A stretch of DNA of 59,655 nt. Source: Acetonema longum DSM 6540. Its GTDB lineage: Bacteria > Bacillota > Negativicutes > Sporomusales > Acetonemataceae. The notes below the pieces were generated by a model that was not told where the DNA came from, ran no database searches, and was given only the letters and a program-made list of their open reading frames with translations. The position numbers were made by a program, and so were the translations under genes. The stretch spans positions 1 to 59,655 of the forward strand of contig NZ_AFGF01000054.1 in the NCBI RefSeq assembly GCF_000219125.1, read 5' to 3'. Below, piece after piece: positions 17,702-25,722 of this stretch. Position 1 is the stretch's first letter. Each line of letters starts with the position of its first letter.

Positions 17702-18508
17702 TTATTGTTTCAGACGGTGAGCCGCATGATAAGTCGGGCCCACATAGGAATTCAGCGGGAAGGAATGCTGAATGGCCAGGGTGACAAACTCTTTAGCCTG
17801 CTTGACCGCCAGCGGCACCGACAGGCCCTGAGCCAGGCCGGCGGTAATGGCGGCGGCATAAGTGCAGCCGGCGCCATGGGTGTAGGTGGTGCTAATCTTG
17901 GAGGCTTCGAAGATTTCAAACCGGCTGCCATCGTATAAAACGTCAATCGCTGCGGCAATGCCCAGTTTGGCACCGCCCTTGACCAGGACATAGCGGGGAC
18001 CCAGTTCATAAATTTTGGCAGCCGCGGCTTTCATGTCCTCTACAGAGTGGATGGGCATGCCGCTTAACTGAGATGCCTCAAAGACATTGGGCGTAATGAT
18101 GGTGGCCCGGGGCACCAGATCCTGACGAATGCTCACCGCCGCATCCGGATGCATGACTTCATCGGTTCCCTTGCACACCATGACCGGGTCTATCAGGATG
18201 TTTTTGGCTCTGTATTGGTCCAGTTTTCTGGCTACCAGGGAAATGATTTCGCTGCTGGCCAGCATGCCGGTTTTCAGAGCGTCGACGCCGATGCCGGCCA
18301 GCACGGTATCCAGCTGCGCTTCCAGCGCCTCAAGGGACAGAGGATATACGTCGTGGGCCCAGCTGCGGGCAGGATTTTGGGCGACGATCACCGTAATGGC
18401 GGTCATGCCGTAGACGCCAAGCTCCTGAAATGTCTTCAGGTCAGCCTGCAGTCCGGCGCCGCCGCTGGTATCGGAGCCGGCAATGGTCAAGGCTTTATAT
18501 ACGGTCAT
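17702..18508 (-). CDS. pdxK: Pyridoxine/pyridoxal kinase, ThiD-like (PdxK)
   Basis: A 268-aa ribokinase-fold kinase. The N-terminal ALTIAGSDTSGGAGLQADLKTFQELGVYGM and the C-terminal YTHGAGCTYAAAITA (anion hole and catalytic region, with the cysteine typical of B. subtilis PdxK) are clear. The rest follows the B. subtilis PdxK sequence as I recall it more closely than true ThiD, including the FPLNSYVGPTYH tail. It would phosphorylate B6 vitamers for PLP salvage. The ATG at 18508 follows AAGGAG by 9-10 nt; the long upstream reading frame is not supported. It is next to two PLP-dependent lyases, and pdxST-pdxR lie 18 kb away. HMP kinase activity remains possible. Confidence 0.88.
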   Translation of the reverse strand: MTVYKALTIAGSDTSGGAGLQADLKTFQELGVYGMTAITVIVAQNPARSWAHDVYPLSLEALEAQLDTVLAGIGVDALKTGMLASSEIISLVARKLDQYRAKNILIDPVMVCKGTDEVMHPDAAVSIRQDLVPRATIITPNVFEASQLSGMPIHSVEDMKAAAAKIYELGPRYVLVKGGAKLGIAAAIDVLYDGSRFEIFEASKISTTYTHGAGCTYAAAITAGLAQGLSVPLAVKQAKEFVTLAIQHSFPLNSYVGPTYHAAHRLKQ

Positions 18509-18675
18509 CCAAAGGTGCTCCTTCCTGTGTAAAAATTTTTGTTTGCAAATACGCAATTGTATCATAAAATAGAATTGTATATTAGTATAGCACATTTCTC
18601 CAAAGTCAAAAGAAAAGATTCTGCAGCAATAAATTTTTACTGCTTTTACCCGTCTTAACTGTTTCATTATTTCTA

Positions 18676-18704
18676 TTGACATCAGGCCAAAGATCGTGTA
18701 TCCT
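18676..18704 (+). promoter_or_regulatory. Sigma70-type promoter of the first cystathionine beta-lyase
   Basis: TTGACA (18676-18681) and TATCCT (18699-18704) are 17 bp apart. The first 15 nt of the transcript (CTTTTATCAATTTCAT) are similar to those after the promoter of the second copy (20131-20159). Confidence 0.78.
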
Positions 18705-18730
18705 TTTATCAATTTCATTAGCTTGTGATT

Positions 18731-18789
18731 CAGCTGATCAGAATGACTGAAGGCAGATACTCCTCTTTTGTGGGAGTATCTGCCTTTTT
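18731..18789 (+). promoter_or_regulatory. Leader switch, family 1, copy malY-1
   Basis: The terminator GGCAGATACTCC...GGGAGTATCTGCC followed by TTTTTG shares its 5' arm with a small hairpin: GC/GC closing pairs, UGA/AG internal loop, UCAG/CUGA inner stem and a 5-nt loop (AAUGA). The inner stem uses C-G where the nif and ABC copies use U-A, a compensatory change. Confidence 0.75.
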
Positions 18790-18821
18790 GTCTTTCTATA
18801 CCCCTGCGAAAGGAGGGTGTC

Positions 18822-18872
18822 ATGTTCATCCGGTTGCCGGAATTTATCTTGAAAGGCAGTGACCTGTATTGA
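18822..18872 (+). CDS. Possible 16-aa leader peptide overlapping malY-1
   Basis: AAAGGAGGG precedes an ATG by 5-6 nt and opens a 16-codon frame, MFIRLPEFILKGSDLY. Its TGA stop (18870-18872) overlaps the TTG start of the lyase gene (18869-18871), the arrangement used for translational coupling. It is too short for domain evidence, and the second lyase copy lacks an equivalent frame, so it may be fortuitous. Confidence 0.35.
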   Translation: MFIRLPEFILKGSDLY

Positions 18873-20047
18873 CTAAGATCGATTTTAATACTGTAATTAA
18901 CCGCCGCAACAGCGGCAGTGTGAAATGGGATGACGCCGATTTGCTGTATGGCGCTAAAGACGTACTGCCGCTCTGGGTAGCTGACACCGACTTTCCTGCG
19001 CCGCAGGCTGTGCTGGATGCTCTTCAGGCGAGAGTGGCACACGGTGTCTTTGGCTATCCCTCCCCGCGATTCCTGGGATTTGAGGCGCTGGCCGGCTGGC
19101 TGAAACAGCGTCACAGCTGGGAAACCAAACCGGAGTGGATGGTTAACTCTCCCGGAGTGGTTACCGCGCTTTCAATTGCCGTGCAAACTCTGACCGCACC
19201 GGGAGATAAAGTGATCATTCAGCCGCCGGTCTATCCGCACTTTTTCTCTGCAGTACTGCAAAACAGCCGGACAGTGGTGGAAAATTCGCTCATTCCTGAA
19301 GATGGCCGTTACCGGATTGATTTTGACGATTTGGCCCGTAAAGCCGCCGACGCCAAACTCCTGATTCTTTGCAGTCCCCATAACCCGGTGGGCCGGGTCT
19401 GGACCGCTGCCGAACTAAAAAAACTGGCTGAAATTGCTCTGTCCAATAACCTGATCATCCTGTCCGACGAGATTCACAGCGACCTGGTTTATCCCGGTCA
19501 CCGCCACACGCCTCTGGCTTCTCTGGGCGAAGACATCGCCAGAATTACGGTGACCTGCGTTGCCCCCAGTAAAACCTTCAACATCGCCGGCCTCTACACC
19601 TCAGCCGTGGTGATTTCTGATACAGCGCTGCGCAAACGTTTTGCCGACGTCATTCAGGCACTCAGTCTCACCAAAAGCAATGTCTTTGGCAGCGCCGCCC
19701 TGGAAGCCGCCTATAAGCACGGCGGGCCCTGGTTGGAACAATTGCTGCCCTTTCTCGCCGCCAACGCCGCCTACCTGGTGGAAAGATTCAGCCGGGAAAC
19801 CCCAAAAATCAAGGTCAACCTGCCGGAAGGCACTTTTCTTGCATGGCTGGACTGCCGGGCCCTCGGCCTGAACAACGATGCCCTGAGTGATTTCTTTGCC
19901 AAGGAAGCCAGAGTGGGACTGAATAGGGGATACTCCTTCGGCGCTCAGGGCTCGGGCTTCATGCGCCTGAATTTTGGCTGCAGCCGCGCGGTGCTGACCG
20001 AGGCCATCGACCGGATCACCCGCGCTTATCAGGACCGCGGCTTTTAA
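18869..20047 (+). CDS. malY: MalY/PatB-type cystathionine beta-lyase (C-S lyase), copy 1
   Basis: A 392-aa fold-type I PLP enzyme. The PLP lysine is K235 in APSKTFNIAGL; SDEIHSDLV and CSPHNPVGRVW are the usual cofactor-binding segments. MalY/PatB enzymes cleave cystathionine or other cysteine S-conjugates to a thiol, pyruvate and ammonia, feeding methionine synthesis or sulfur release. The start is TTG, chosen because the protein then matches its downstream paralogue exactly in length and N-terminus (TKI-F--INRRNSGS-KWDDADL). It has its own promoter and leader switch. The closely similar second copy follows 284 nt later. The exact substrate is not determined. Confidence 0.92.
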   Translation: MTKIDFNTVINRRNSGSVKWDDADLLYGAKDVLPLWVADTDFPAPQAVLDALQARVAHGVFGYPSPRFLGFEALAGWLKQRHSWETKPEWMVNSPGVVTALSIAVQTLTAPGDKVIIQPPVYPHFFSAVLQNSRTVVENSLIPEDGRYRIDFDDLARKAADAKLLILCSPHNPVGRVWTAAELKKLAEIALSNNLIILSDEIHSDLVYPGHRHTPLASLGEDIARITVTCVAPSKTFNIAGLYTSAVVISDTALRKRFADVIQALSLTKSNVFGSAALEAAYKHGGPWLEQLLPFLAANAAYLVERFSRETPKIKVNLPEGTFLAWLDCRALGLNNDALSDFFAKEARVGLNRGYSFGAQGSGFMRLNFGCSRAVLTEAIDRITRAYQDRGF

Positions 20048-20130
20048 TGTATAGAGGGAATGGACCATGCGCACTTCCTTGTTGGCCTGATTCCTGTCGG
20101 AAAAGTAAAAAAGGCTTCTTCCGCTGGCTA

Positions 20131-20159
20131 TTGACACCAACTCAGAAATTGTGTATTCT
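20131..20159 (+). promoter_or_regulatory. Sigma70-type promoter of the second cystathionine beta-lyase
   Basis: TTGACA (20131-20136) and TATTCT (20154-20159) are 17 bp apart, with a leader start (CTTTTACCAGCTTCAT) like that of copy 1. Confidence 0.78.
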
Positions 20160-20185
20160 TTTACCAGCTTCATATTTTATTATTT

Positions 20186-20245
20186 GGGCTGATCAGTAGA
20201 CTGAAGGCAGGTACTTCCCTTTTATTCCGAAGTATCTGCCTTTTT
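20186..20245 (+). promoter_or_regulatory. Leader switch, family 1, copy malY-2
   Basis: The terminator GGCAGGTACTTC...GAAGTATCTGCC with T-run shares its 5' arm with the small hairpin: GC/GC, UGA/AG internal loop, UCAG/CUGA inner stem, UAGA loop. Flanking sequence differs from copy 1 outside the core, so the core is under constraint. Confidence 0.75.
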
Positions 20246-20331
20246 GCTTTTCTCTCATTTTGATGCTTGATATCCCGAGAGCCAATGTTTCAACGAACAA
20301 TCACATTTTGTTACGAAAGGCAGTGACTGCA

Positions 20332-21510
20332 TTGACCAAGATCAATTTTGGAACGGAAATTAACCGCCGCAACAGCGGTAGCCTGAAATGGGATGACGCC
20401 GATTTGCTGTATAGTGCCAAAGACGTGCTGCCCCTCTGGGTGGCTGACACCGACTTCCCGCCGCCAGCCGCTGTGCTGGAAGCCCTCCAGGCCAGAGTGG
20501 CCCACGGCGTTTTTGGCTATCCCTCTCCCCGCTTTCTGGGATTTGAAGCGCTTTCAGAGTGGCTGAAACAGCGTCATGGCTGGGAAACCAAACCGGAGTG
20601 GATGGTGAATTCCCCCGGAGTGTGCACCGCTTTGGCGGTGGCGGTACAAACCCTGACCAACCCCGGGGACAAGGTAATCATTCAGCCGCCGGTGTATCCT
20701 CCCTTTTTCTCCTCCGTCCTGCAAAACGGCAGGACTGTACTGGAAAATCCGCTGATTGCGGAGAATGGCCATTACCGCATGGATTTTGAGGACCTGGCGC
20801 GCAAAGCCTCTGACGCCAAAATGCTGATTTTATGCAGCCCCCACAACCCGGTGGGGCGGGTCTGGGGCGCCGCTGAACTGAAAAAACTGGCGGAAATCGC
20901 TGTGACCCATAACCTGATCATTTTGTCGGATGAAATCCACGGCGACCTGGTGTATTCCGGACACCGTCACATTCCTCTGGCTTCCCTGAATCCGGAAATC
21001 GAAAGCCTGACGCTTACCTGCGTGGCCCCCAGCAAGACCTTCAATACCGCCGGCCTGTATACTTCAGCCGTAGTGATTCCCGACAAGGGACTTCGCCAAA
21101 AATTCTATGAGGCCATTTCCACCCTGAGCATCACCAAAAGCACTGTCTTCGGCAGCGTCGCCATGGAAGCCGCCTATAAGCACGGTGGACCCTGGCTGGA
21201 TGAACTGCTGCCCTTTCTCGCCGCCAATGCCGCTTACCTGGCGGAAAGATTCAGCAAAGAAACTCCCAAAATCGAGATCGCATTGCCTGAGGGCACCTTC
21301 CTGGCCTGGCTGGATTGCCGGGAACTGGGGCTCGGTGATCAGGCCCTGGCTGATTTCTTTGGCAAAGAAGCCAGAGTGGGATTAAATAATGGCGCTACTT
21401 TCGGCGCTCAGGGCTCGGGCTTCATGCGCCTGAATTTCGGCTGCACCCGTGCTACTCTGAAGGAAGCAGTCGACCGGATTGTAGGAGCGTATCGGGCAAG
21501 AGGATTTTAG
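20332..21510 (+). CDS. malY: MalY/PatB-type cystathionine beta-lyase (C-S lyase), copy 2
   Basis: A 392-aa paralogue of the upstream gene, highly similar along its full length, with the same PLP motifs (APSKTFNTAGL, SDEIHGDLV, CSPHNPVGRVW). An open frame extends 24 codons further upstream, but TTG at 20332 is chosen because it aligns with copy 1 and has the same AAAGGCAGTGA ribosome-binding region. Tandem duplication included the promoter and leader switch. Small differences (for example H-P in VYPHFFSAV versus VYPPFFSSV) lie near the substrate-binding region and may mean different C-S substrates. A bidirectional terminator follows. Confidence 0.92.
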   Translation: MTKINFGTEINRRNSGSLKWDDADLLYSAKDVLPLWVADTDFPPPAAVLEALQARVAHGVFGYPSPRFLGFEALSEWLKQRHGWETKPEWMVNSPGVCTALAVAVQTLTNPGDKVIIQPPVYPPFFSSVLQNGRTVLENPLIAENGHYRMDFEDLARKASDAKMLILCSPHNPVGRVWGAAELKKLAEIAVTHNLIILSDEIHGDLVYSGHRHIPLASLNPEIESLTLTCVAPSKTFNTAGLYTSAVVIPDKGLRQKFYEAISTLSITKSTVFGSVAMEAAYKHGGPWLDELLPFLAANAAYLAERFSKETPKIEIALPEGTFLAWLDCRELGLGDQALADFFGKEARVGLNNGATFGAQGSGFMRLNFGCTRATLKEAVDRIVGAYRARGF

Positions 21511-21524
21511 TTTTATATACTTCT

Positions 21525-21564
21525 AAAGCAAAAGCGGCAACTATCTTGCCGCTTTTGCTTTTTC
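21525..21564. terminator. Bidirectional terminator between malY-2 and the ABC transporter operon
   Basis: AAAGCAAAAGCGGCAA and TTGCCGCTTTTGCTTT form a long stem with A/T runs on both sides, serving the convergent genes on either side. Confidence 0.85.
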
Positions 21565-21569
21565 TTAAC

Positions 21570-22583
21570 TTATTTTATTGTATCGGGAACTCCCGGCAGA
21601 GTGACAAAGCTGTTTTTATGCAGAGCCGGCACATCAGCGGCGGCTCCGAGCATGCCGACGTTCTGCAACTCGGCGGCAGTGACACCGAAGGCGTTATAAG
21701 CGCCGGAAACCGAGGGGATATAGTTGTAAGTCTTTAATACCTTACCGTTAAATTCGGCGTTGCCGGCCACATATTTTTTCTCTACCTGAATTTTGGCGAC
21801 TTCTTCGGGATGCTGAGCAACATAGGCGCTGGCTTTCTGCATAGCACGGGTATATTTGGCGGCTATTTCCGGATTGTTTTTAGCCAGAGTGTCTTTGACA
21901 TAAGCCACGCAGCAATATTGGTCATGGTAGGGAGCGGTGACAGCCGAATCCAGCAGGATGTTCAGATTATACTCTTGGGCAGCGATAGAGGCTACCGGGT
22001 CATTGGCGGCAATGGCGTCGATAGCGCCTTTTTGCAGGGCCAGGGGCAGTTCGCTGTTGCTGAACACGACAAATTCCACTTCTAAGTTCTTTTCACTTAC
22101 GCCTACTCCGGCAGCAGCCAAGGCGCGTTTGGCGAACATAACCGGACTGCTGGTCAGGCTGGGAACGCCGATGCGTTTGCCTTTCAAGTCGGCGACGGTG
22201 TTGATGCCGGAATTTTGAGGAACCAGTACCTTGTCGCAGCCTGTGTGGAGACCGGTAGTGATTTTAACCGGCAATCCGTTGGAGAGCGGCTGAATCAGAC
22301 TGGCCATCAGGCCAAATCCCGCTTCTATCTTCCCGGCAGTAACGGCTTCAAACATAGGTCCGCCGGCGGCCAGTTTGACCAACTCCACTTTCAGGCCTTC
22401 TTCAGCAAAGAAACCTTTCTCATAGGCCATGTGTATCGGACCTTCGCATAAGCTGCCGGCGTAGCCCACCTTTAAGACATAGTCTTCGGCTTTGGGGGCG
22501 GCTGTCTGCTGTCCGCCGCATCCGGCCATCAGCAAGGTTGCTGACAGTATAGTGACAATCATCATTTTAAATTTGAGCTTCAT
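21570..22583 (-). CDS. ABC transporter substrate-binding lipoprotein, sulfonate/nitrate type
   Basis: A 337-aa binding protein of the SsuA/TauA/NMT1 family. The signal peptide ends in a lipobox (LLMAGC, about residues 18-23), so it should be anchored at the outer face of the inner membrane. KVGYAGSLCEGPIHMAYEKGFFAEEGLKVELV, DLKGKRIGVPSLTSSP and GAIDAIAANDP are the conserved segments of this family. It is the last gene of a permease-ATPase-binding-protein operon. A taurine, alkanesulfonate or similar organosulfur ligand is most likely, supported by the leader switch shared with C-S lyase genes. Thiamine-precursor or nitrate-type ligands are not excluded. Confidence 0.85.
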   Translation of the reverse strand: MKLKFKMMIVTILSATLLMAGCGGQQTAAPKAEDYVLKVGYAGSLCEGPIHMAYEKGFFAEEGLKVELVKLAAGGPMFEAVTAGKIEAGFGLMASLIQPLSNGLPVKITTGLHTGCDKVLVPQNSGINTVADLKGKRIGVPSLTSSPVMFAKRALAAAGVGVSEKNLEVEFVVFSNSELPLALQKGAIDAIAANDPVASIAAQEYNLNILLDSAVTAPYHDQYCCVAYVKDTLAKNNPEIAAKYTRAMQKASAYVAQHPEEVAKIQVEKKYVAGNAEFNGKVLKTYNYIPSVSGAYNAFGVTAAELQNVGMLGAAADVPALHKNSFVTLPGVPDTIK

Positions 22584-22609
22584 TCGATCTTCTCCTTTTA
22601 AAATGTATT

Positions 22610-23390
22610 TTACAAATAATAACCAGGCTCTTTAATGTTTCCTGCATAATCCAAGATCGACAAAATCTTGGTGCGAAGGTGCAGAAATTCCGGATTGCTG
22701 CGGGCTCTTGGCCGGGAAAGGCCCACTTCAATGATACTTTCGATCTTTCCGGGGCGGGGGAGTCATGACAATCACCCGGTCGGCCAGGTAGATAGCTTCA
22801 TCCACATCATGGGTCACCATGATCATAGTCATCTTCCTTTCCTGCCAAATGCGAATCAATTCATCCTGCATATTCATCCGGGTAAAAGCGTCCAAAGCCC
22901 CAAGGGGTTCATCCAAAAGCATGACTTTGGGATGATTGATGAGCGCTCTGGCCAGGGAAGCTCTTTGGGCCATACCGCCGGACAACTGATGAGGATAAGA
23001 TTTTTGAAAGCCGGAAAGTCCCACCAGGTCGATAAACTGATCTACCTCTTCCTCCCTTTCCCTGTATATTTTGCGGGCCTTCAGGCCAAAAGACACATTG
23101 TCCCGGATATTCAGCCAAGGAAACAAAAGTGGGTTTTGAAACACCAGGCCCCGTTCATAGGAAGGCTTTTCGATTTCGTCCCCGTCGATATAAAGCTTCC
23201 CCGCATCCGGACCGTTCAGCCCGGCAATCAGGCGGAGCAGCGTGGATTTGCCGCAGCCGGAAGGACCGATCAGGGATACAAATTCTCCCGCTTGAATCGT
23301 CAGGTTAATGCCGTTAAGAGCGATGACTTCGGTTTCATCCTGCTGAAAAAACCGTTTGGCAACTCCCTCGGCCCGAATCTCTCCTACCAT
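22610..23390 (-). CDS. ABC transporter ATP-binding protein, sulfonate type, C-terminus frameshifted
   Basis: An SsuB/TauB-like ATPase: Walker A GPSGCGKST (about 42-50), signature LSGGMAQRASLARAL, Walker B VMLLDEPLGALD and H-loop VTHDVDEA. The uninterrupted frame stops after 220 aa at 22728, ending TPPPRKDRKYH. In the next frame the DNA continues with a typical family tail (KIESIIEVGLSRPRARS... ending GYYL) to 22610. Removing one base from the run of five G (22756-22760, plus strand) restores TPRPGKIES and gives about 259 aa, the normal length. The ATG overlaps the permease stop by a few bases. A sequence error, a real truncation of a dispensable tail, or slippage are all possible. Confidence 0.85.
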
Positions 23391-24331
23391 TTGATAACCC
23401 CTTTCTGCCAGACCAGCACAGTATCGCGCACTTTAAATAAGAGAGTGATCAGAAGGGAAAACGTGACCGAGATCATGATCAGTCCGGCATAGACATTGGC
23501 GTAGGACATCATTTCCCTTTGCCAGTTAATGTACCAGCCAAGGCCGTTTTTAACCCCCAGCATCTCAGCTGTCATCAGGGTGATAAACGAGGCGCAGGTC
23601 CCGTTGAAGATACCGATGAACATGTGGGGCATAGCGGCGGGAATTCCCACCCGGAAAATCTGATAATATTTCCCGGCTCCCAGAGTGCTGGCCACCTCAA
23701 AATAGGCGTTTTGCACATTCAAAATACCGCTGCTGGTCATAACCGCCGTAGGAAACCATACAGCCAGCCCTATCAGAAAGGCGCTGGCGGAAAAGGTAGT
23801 GGGAAAGCTAACCAGCACCACCGGAATCCAGGCTGTGGACGGAATAGGACCCAAGGTGCGGACAAGAGGATTGATCCAGTAGCCGGCAGTCTTGCTGAAC
23901 CCGACGGCAATGCCGGTGATAAATCCGGCAGCAGCCCCCAGGATGAATCCGGTAAACAACAGCTTGCCGGAAGCAGCCAGGCAGATCATCAGGAAATCAA
24001 AATCTTCCACCAGCACACTCAGGATTCGGTCAGCGGAAGGAAAAAAGATCACCGGCAGAAAGCCGAATTTTTTCGTCGCCAGATTATATAGAGTCAGGAG
24101 TAAAATGACTACAGCGACAAACAGGGCTTTGTCGCCGATCCAAGCTTTTGCCCGGGCGCTGAAACGGGAAGCGGCAGCCACTGCGGAGAACACGGCCAGC
24201 AAGACAGCTAAAAAATAGATTTGATAAGGGCGTTGGGCAGGAATATGCCCGCCGGTATTTTCAAGTCCGGCTTCCAGACCGAGCGCCAGCAGGATGGATA
24301 GTACCGGCAGCCATGGGTAGATTCTTTTCAC
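23384..24331 (-). CDS. ABC transporter permease, sulfonate/taurine type
   Basis: A 315-aa inner-membrane protein with an N-terminal pair of hydrophobic segments and a BPD-type permease domain. The EAA-like loop is seen in ASTLGAGKYYQIFRVGIPAAMPHMFIGI. It would form the channel with the ATPase and binding protein that follow. The GTG at 24331 is preferred because AAGAAGG lies 7-8 nt upstream; the longer frame runs back through the leader terminator hairpin and cannot be coding there. It is the first gene of the operon, about 40 nt after the leader switch. Confidence 0.86.
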   Translation of the reverse strand: MKRIYPWLPVLSILLALGLEAGLENTGGHIPAQRPYQIYFLAVLLAVFSAVAAASRFSARAKAWIGDKALFVAVVILLLTLYNLATKKFGFLPVIFFPSADRILSVLVEDFDFLMICLAASGKLLFTGFILGAAAGFITGIAVGFSKTAGYWINPLVRTLGPIPSTAWIPVVLVSFPTTFSASAFLIGLAVWFPTAVMTSSGILNVQNAYFEVASTLGAGKYYQIFRVGIPAAMPHMFIGIFNGTCASFITLMTAEMLGVKNGLGWYINWQREMMSYANVYAGLIMISVTFSLLITLLFKVRDTVLVWQKGVIKW

Positions 24332-24372
24332 GTGTGTACCTTCTTTCTTGTTGGCTTTAGCCGACCAAATAC

Positions 24373-24430
24373 AAAAAAGGCTAAGGTTACATTTCTGCAA
24401 CCTTAGCCTTTAGTTTACTAATCAGCTAAG
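24373..24430 (-). promoter_or_regulatory. Leader switch, family 1, copy ABC transporter
   Basis: The terminator AAGGCTAAGGTT...AACCTTAGCCTTTTTT shares its 5' arm with a hairpin at 24402-24430: outer stem CTTAGC/GCTAAG, UGA/AG internal loop, inner stem UUAG/CUAA, loop UAAA. It is nearly identical to the nif-1 copy 23 kb away. Confidence 0.78.
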
Positions 24431-24457
24431 CAATAAGCCCCGCATTTAATTTTTATT

Positions 24458-24487
24458 ATCATAACACAGCCATTTTATTGGTGTCAA
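24458..24487 (-). promoter_or_regulatory. Sigma70-type promoter of the sulfonate-type ABC operon
   Basis: TTGACA (24482-24487) and TATGAT (24458-24463) are 18 bp apart on the minus strand, about 30 nt upstream of the leader switch. Confidence 0.78.
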
Positions 24488-24526
24488 TAGATTTTATAAA
24501 CATCCCGCCGTCCAAAAAGATGATCG

Positions 24527-25423
24527 CTAACGGTCTCCGCCGATAGCAGCCAGGCGCTGGTGGGCATAGGTTACCTCTTCTTCATCTTGATTTGATCCAT
24601 GACTGATAAATGCGCGGTAGGCTGCGGCGGCCTCGGCAAGCCGGCCGGCCTTTTCACATGCCAGCGCCTGATTGTAGTAAGCCACGGCATAGTCAGGATC
24701 AAGGGTGGTAGCTAGGCTGTAGTCGGTGATGGCTTTATCATAGTCACCTTTCATAACATAGGCATTGGCGCGGTTGTTATAAGCAGAGGCGTCGCGGGGG
24801 TTCAAGGCGATAGCCTGACTGTAGTCGTCGATGGCTTTATCGTAGTCGCCTTTGTTTTTATAAGCAATACCCCGGTTATAGTAGGCCGTAGCATACTTCG
24901 GCTGCAAAGCAATGGCCCGGGTATAGTCAGTGATGGCTGTATCATAGTCGCCTTTGTCACTGTACGCGATGCCCCGGTTATTATGGGCTTCGGCATTTTG
25001 CGGCTCTAAAGCGATGAACTGGGTATAGTCGGTAACAGCCTTGTCATAGTCGCCCTTTTCCGCATAAACATCGCCCCGACTGCGCCAGGCGTCCATGTTC
25101 TGCGGCGCCAAAGCAATAACCTGGGTATAGTCAGCAATGGCATTGTCGTATTCACCGCTGTTTTTATAGGCATTGCCGCGGTTATAGTAGGCGTCAGCAT
25201 ATTGCGGATTCAAAGCGATGGCCTGGCTGTAAGCGGCAATAGCCTTATTGTAATCCTGCCTGGAGTCATATTGCAGCCCTTTGTTAAACCAGTGCTCCTC
25301 TGCGCCGGGTTTGACCGCCGCATCGGCCGGAGCGGCTAAGAACAGAAAAAGACAAAGCAACAGCAAAGAAAAAAGCAGGCTCTTGCCACTCATACGCCTT
25401 GCCAGAGTAAAAATCGGGTTCAT
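24527..25423 (-). CDS. Exported TPR-repeat protein
   Basis: A 298-aa protein with an N-terminal signal peptide (KSLLFSLLLLCLFLFLAAPADA, about residues 13-35) followed by seven consecutive 34-residue tetratricopeptide repeats (about 43-280), each of the form YYNRG-AY---GDYD-AI-DY--AI-L-P. The repeats are also visible as 102-bp direct repeats in DNA. TPR proteins of this kind act as scaffolds in the periplasm or at the envelope; no catalytic domain is present. The ATG at 25423 with GGGAAGG upstream is preferred over the long open frame that runs back towards the ddh remnant. It appears to be a single-gene unit; the roughly 300 bp upstream carry no recognised feature. Confidence 0.82.
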   Translation of the reverse strand: MNPIFTLARRMSGKSLLFSLLLLCLFLFLAAPADAAVKPGAEEHWFNKGLQYDSRQDYNKAIAAYSQAIALNPQYADAYYNRGNAYKNSGEYDNAIADYTQVIALAPQNMDAWRSRGDVYAEKGDYDKAVTDYTQFIALEPQNAEAHNNRGIAYSDKGDYDTAITDYTRAIALQPKYATAYYNRGIAYKNKGDYDKAIDDYSQAIALNPRDASAYNNRANAYVMKGDYDKAITDYSLATTLDPDYAVAYYNQALACEKAGRLAEAAAAYRAFISHGSNQDEEEVTYAHQRLAAIGGDR

Positions 25424-25722
25424 ACCACACCTTCCCTCAGGATAGTTTCCAGCTTTTAACTTATTTATTCGGCTAAGCCGGCCGATTTCCTTCCAGGGTA
25501 TGTATTTTTTTACGATTGACAGATATAAGCAATCAGCTCCACCGTCCTTTCTCTTGCAGCAGGTTGGAAAACCGCACTGTTGCATGCACGGGCACCCATG
25601 CGGAAGTTCGCGGAGAAAGTGCATACTATCATCAGGCCTGTTCGGACTGCAAGCCAGCGGAACATCCCTTATCAACGGGAAAAGGGTGCTGAGACTGATT
25701 AAGGATGTCTGGGACGCGGCAG
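25424..25722. other. Intergenic region before the TPR gene, nothing recognised
   Basis: About 300 bp between the end of the diaminopimelate dehydrogenase gene and the TPR gene. The minus strand stays open in the TPR frame and includes a cysteine-rich stretch (GCPCMQQCGFPTCCKRKDGG), but no ribosome-binding site precedes any start there. I see no known riboswitch, terminator or clear promoter. Confidence 0.3.

Noticed and set aside
24332-24400. Upstream start of the sulfonate permease reading MQKCNLSLF
   Set aside because: This frame lies inside the leader terminator hairpin; a similar peptide appears at the NifH-like leader only because the hairpin sequence is repeated.
24540-25280. CRISPR-like or satellite array suggested by 102-bp direct repeats
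   Set aside because: The period equals 34 codons and the repeats encode TPR units in one open frame.
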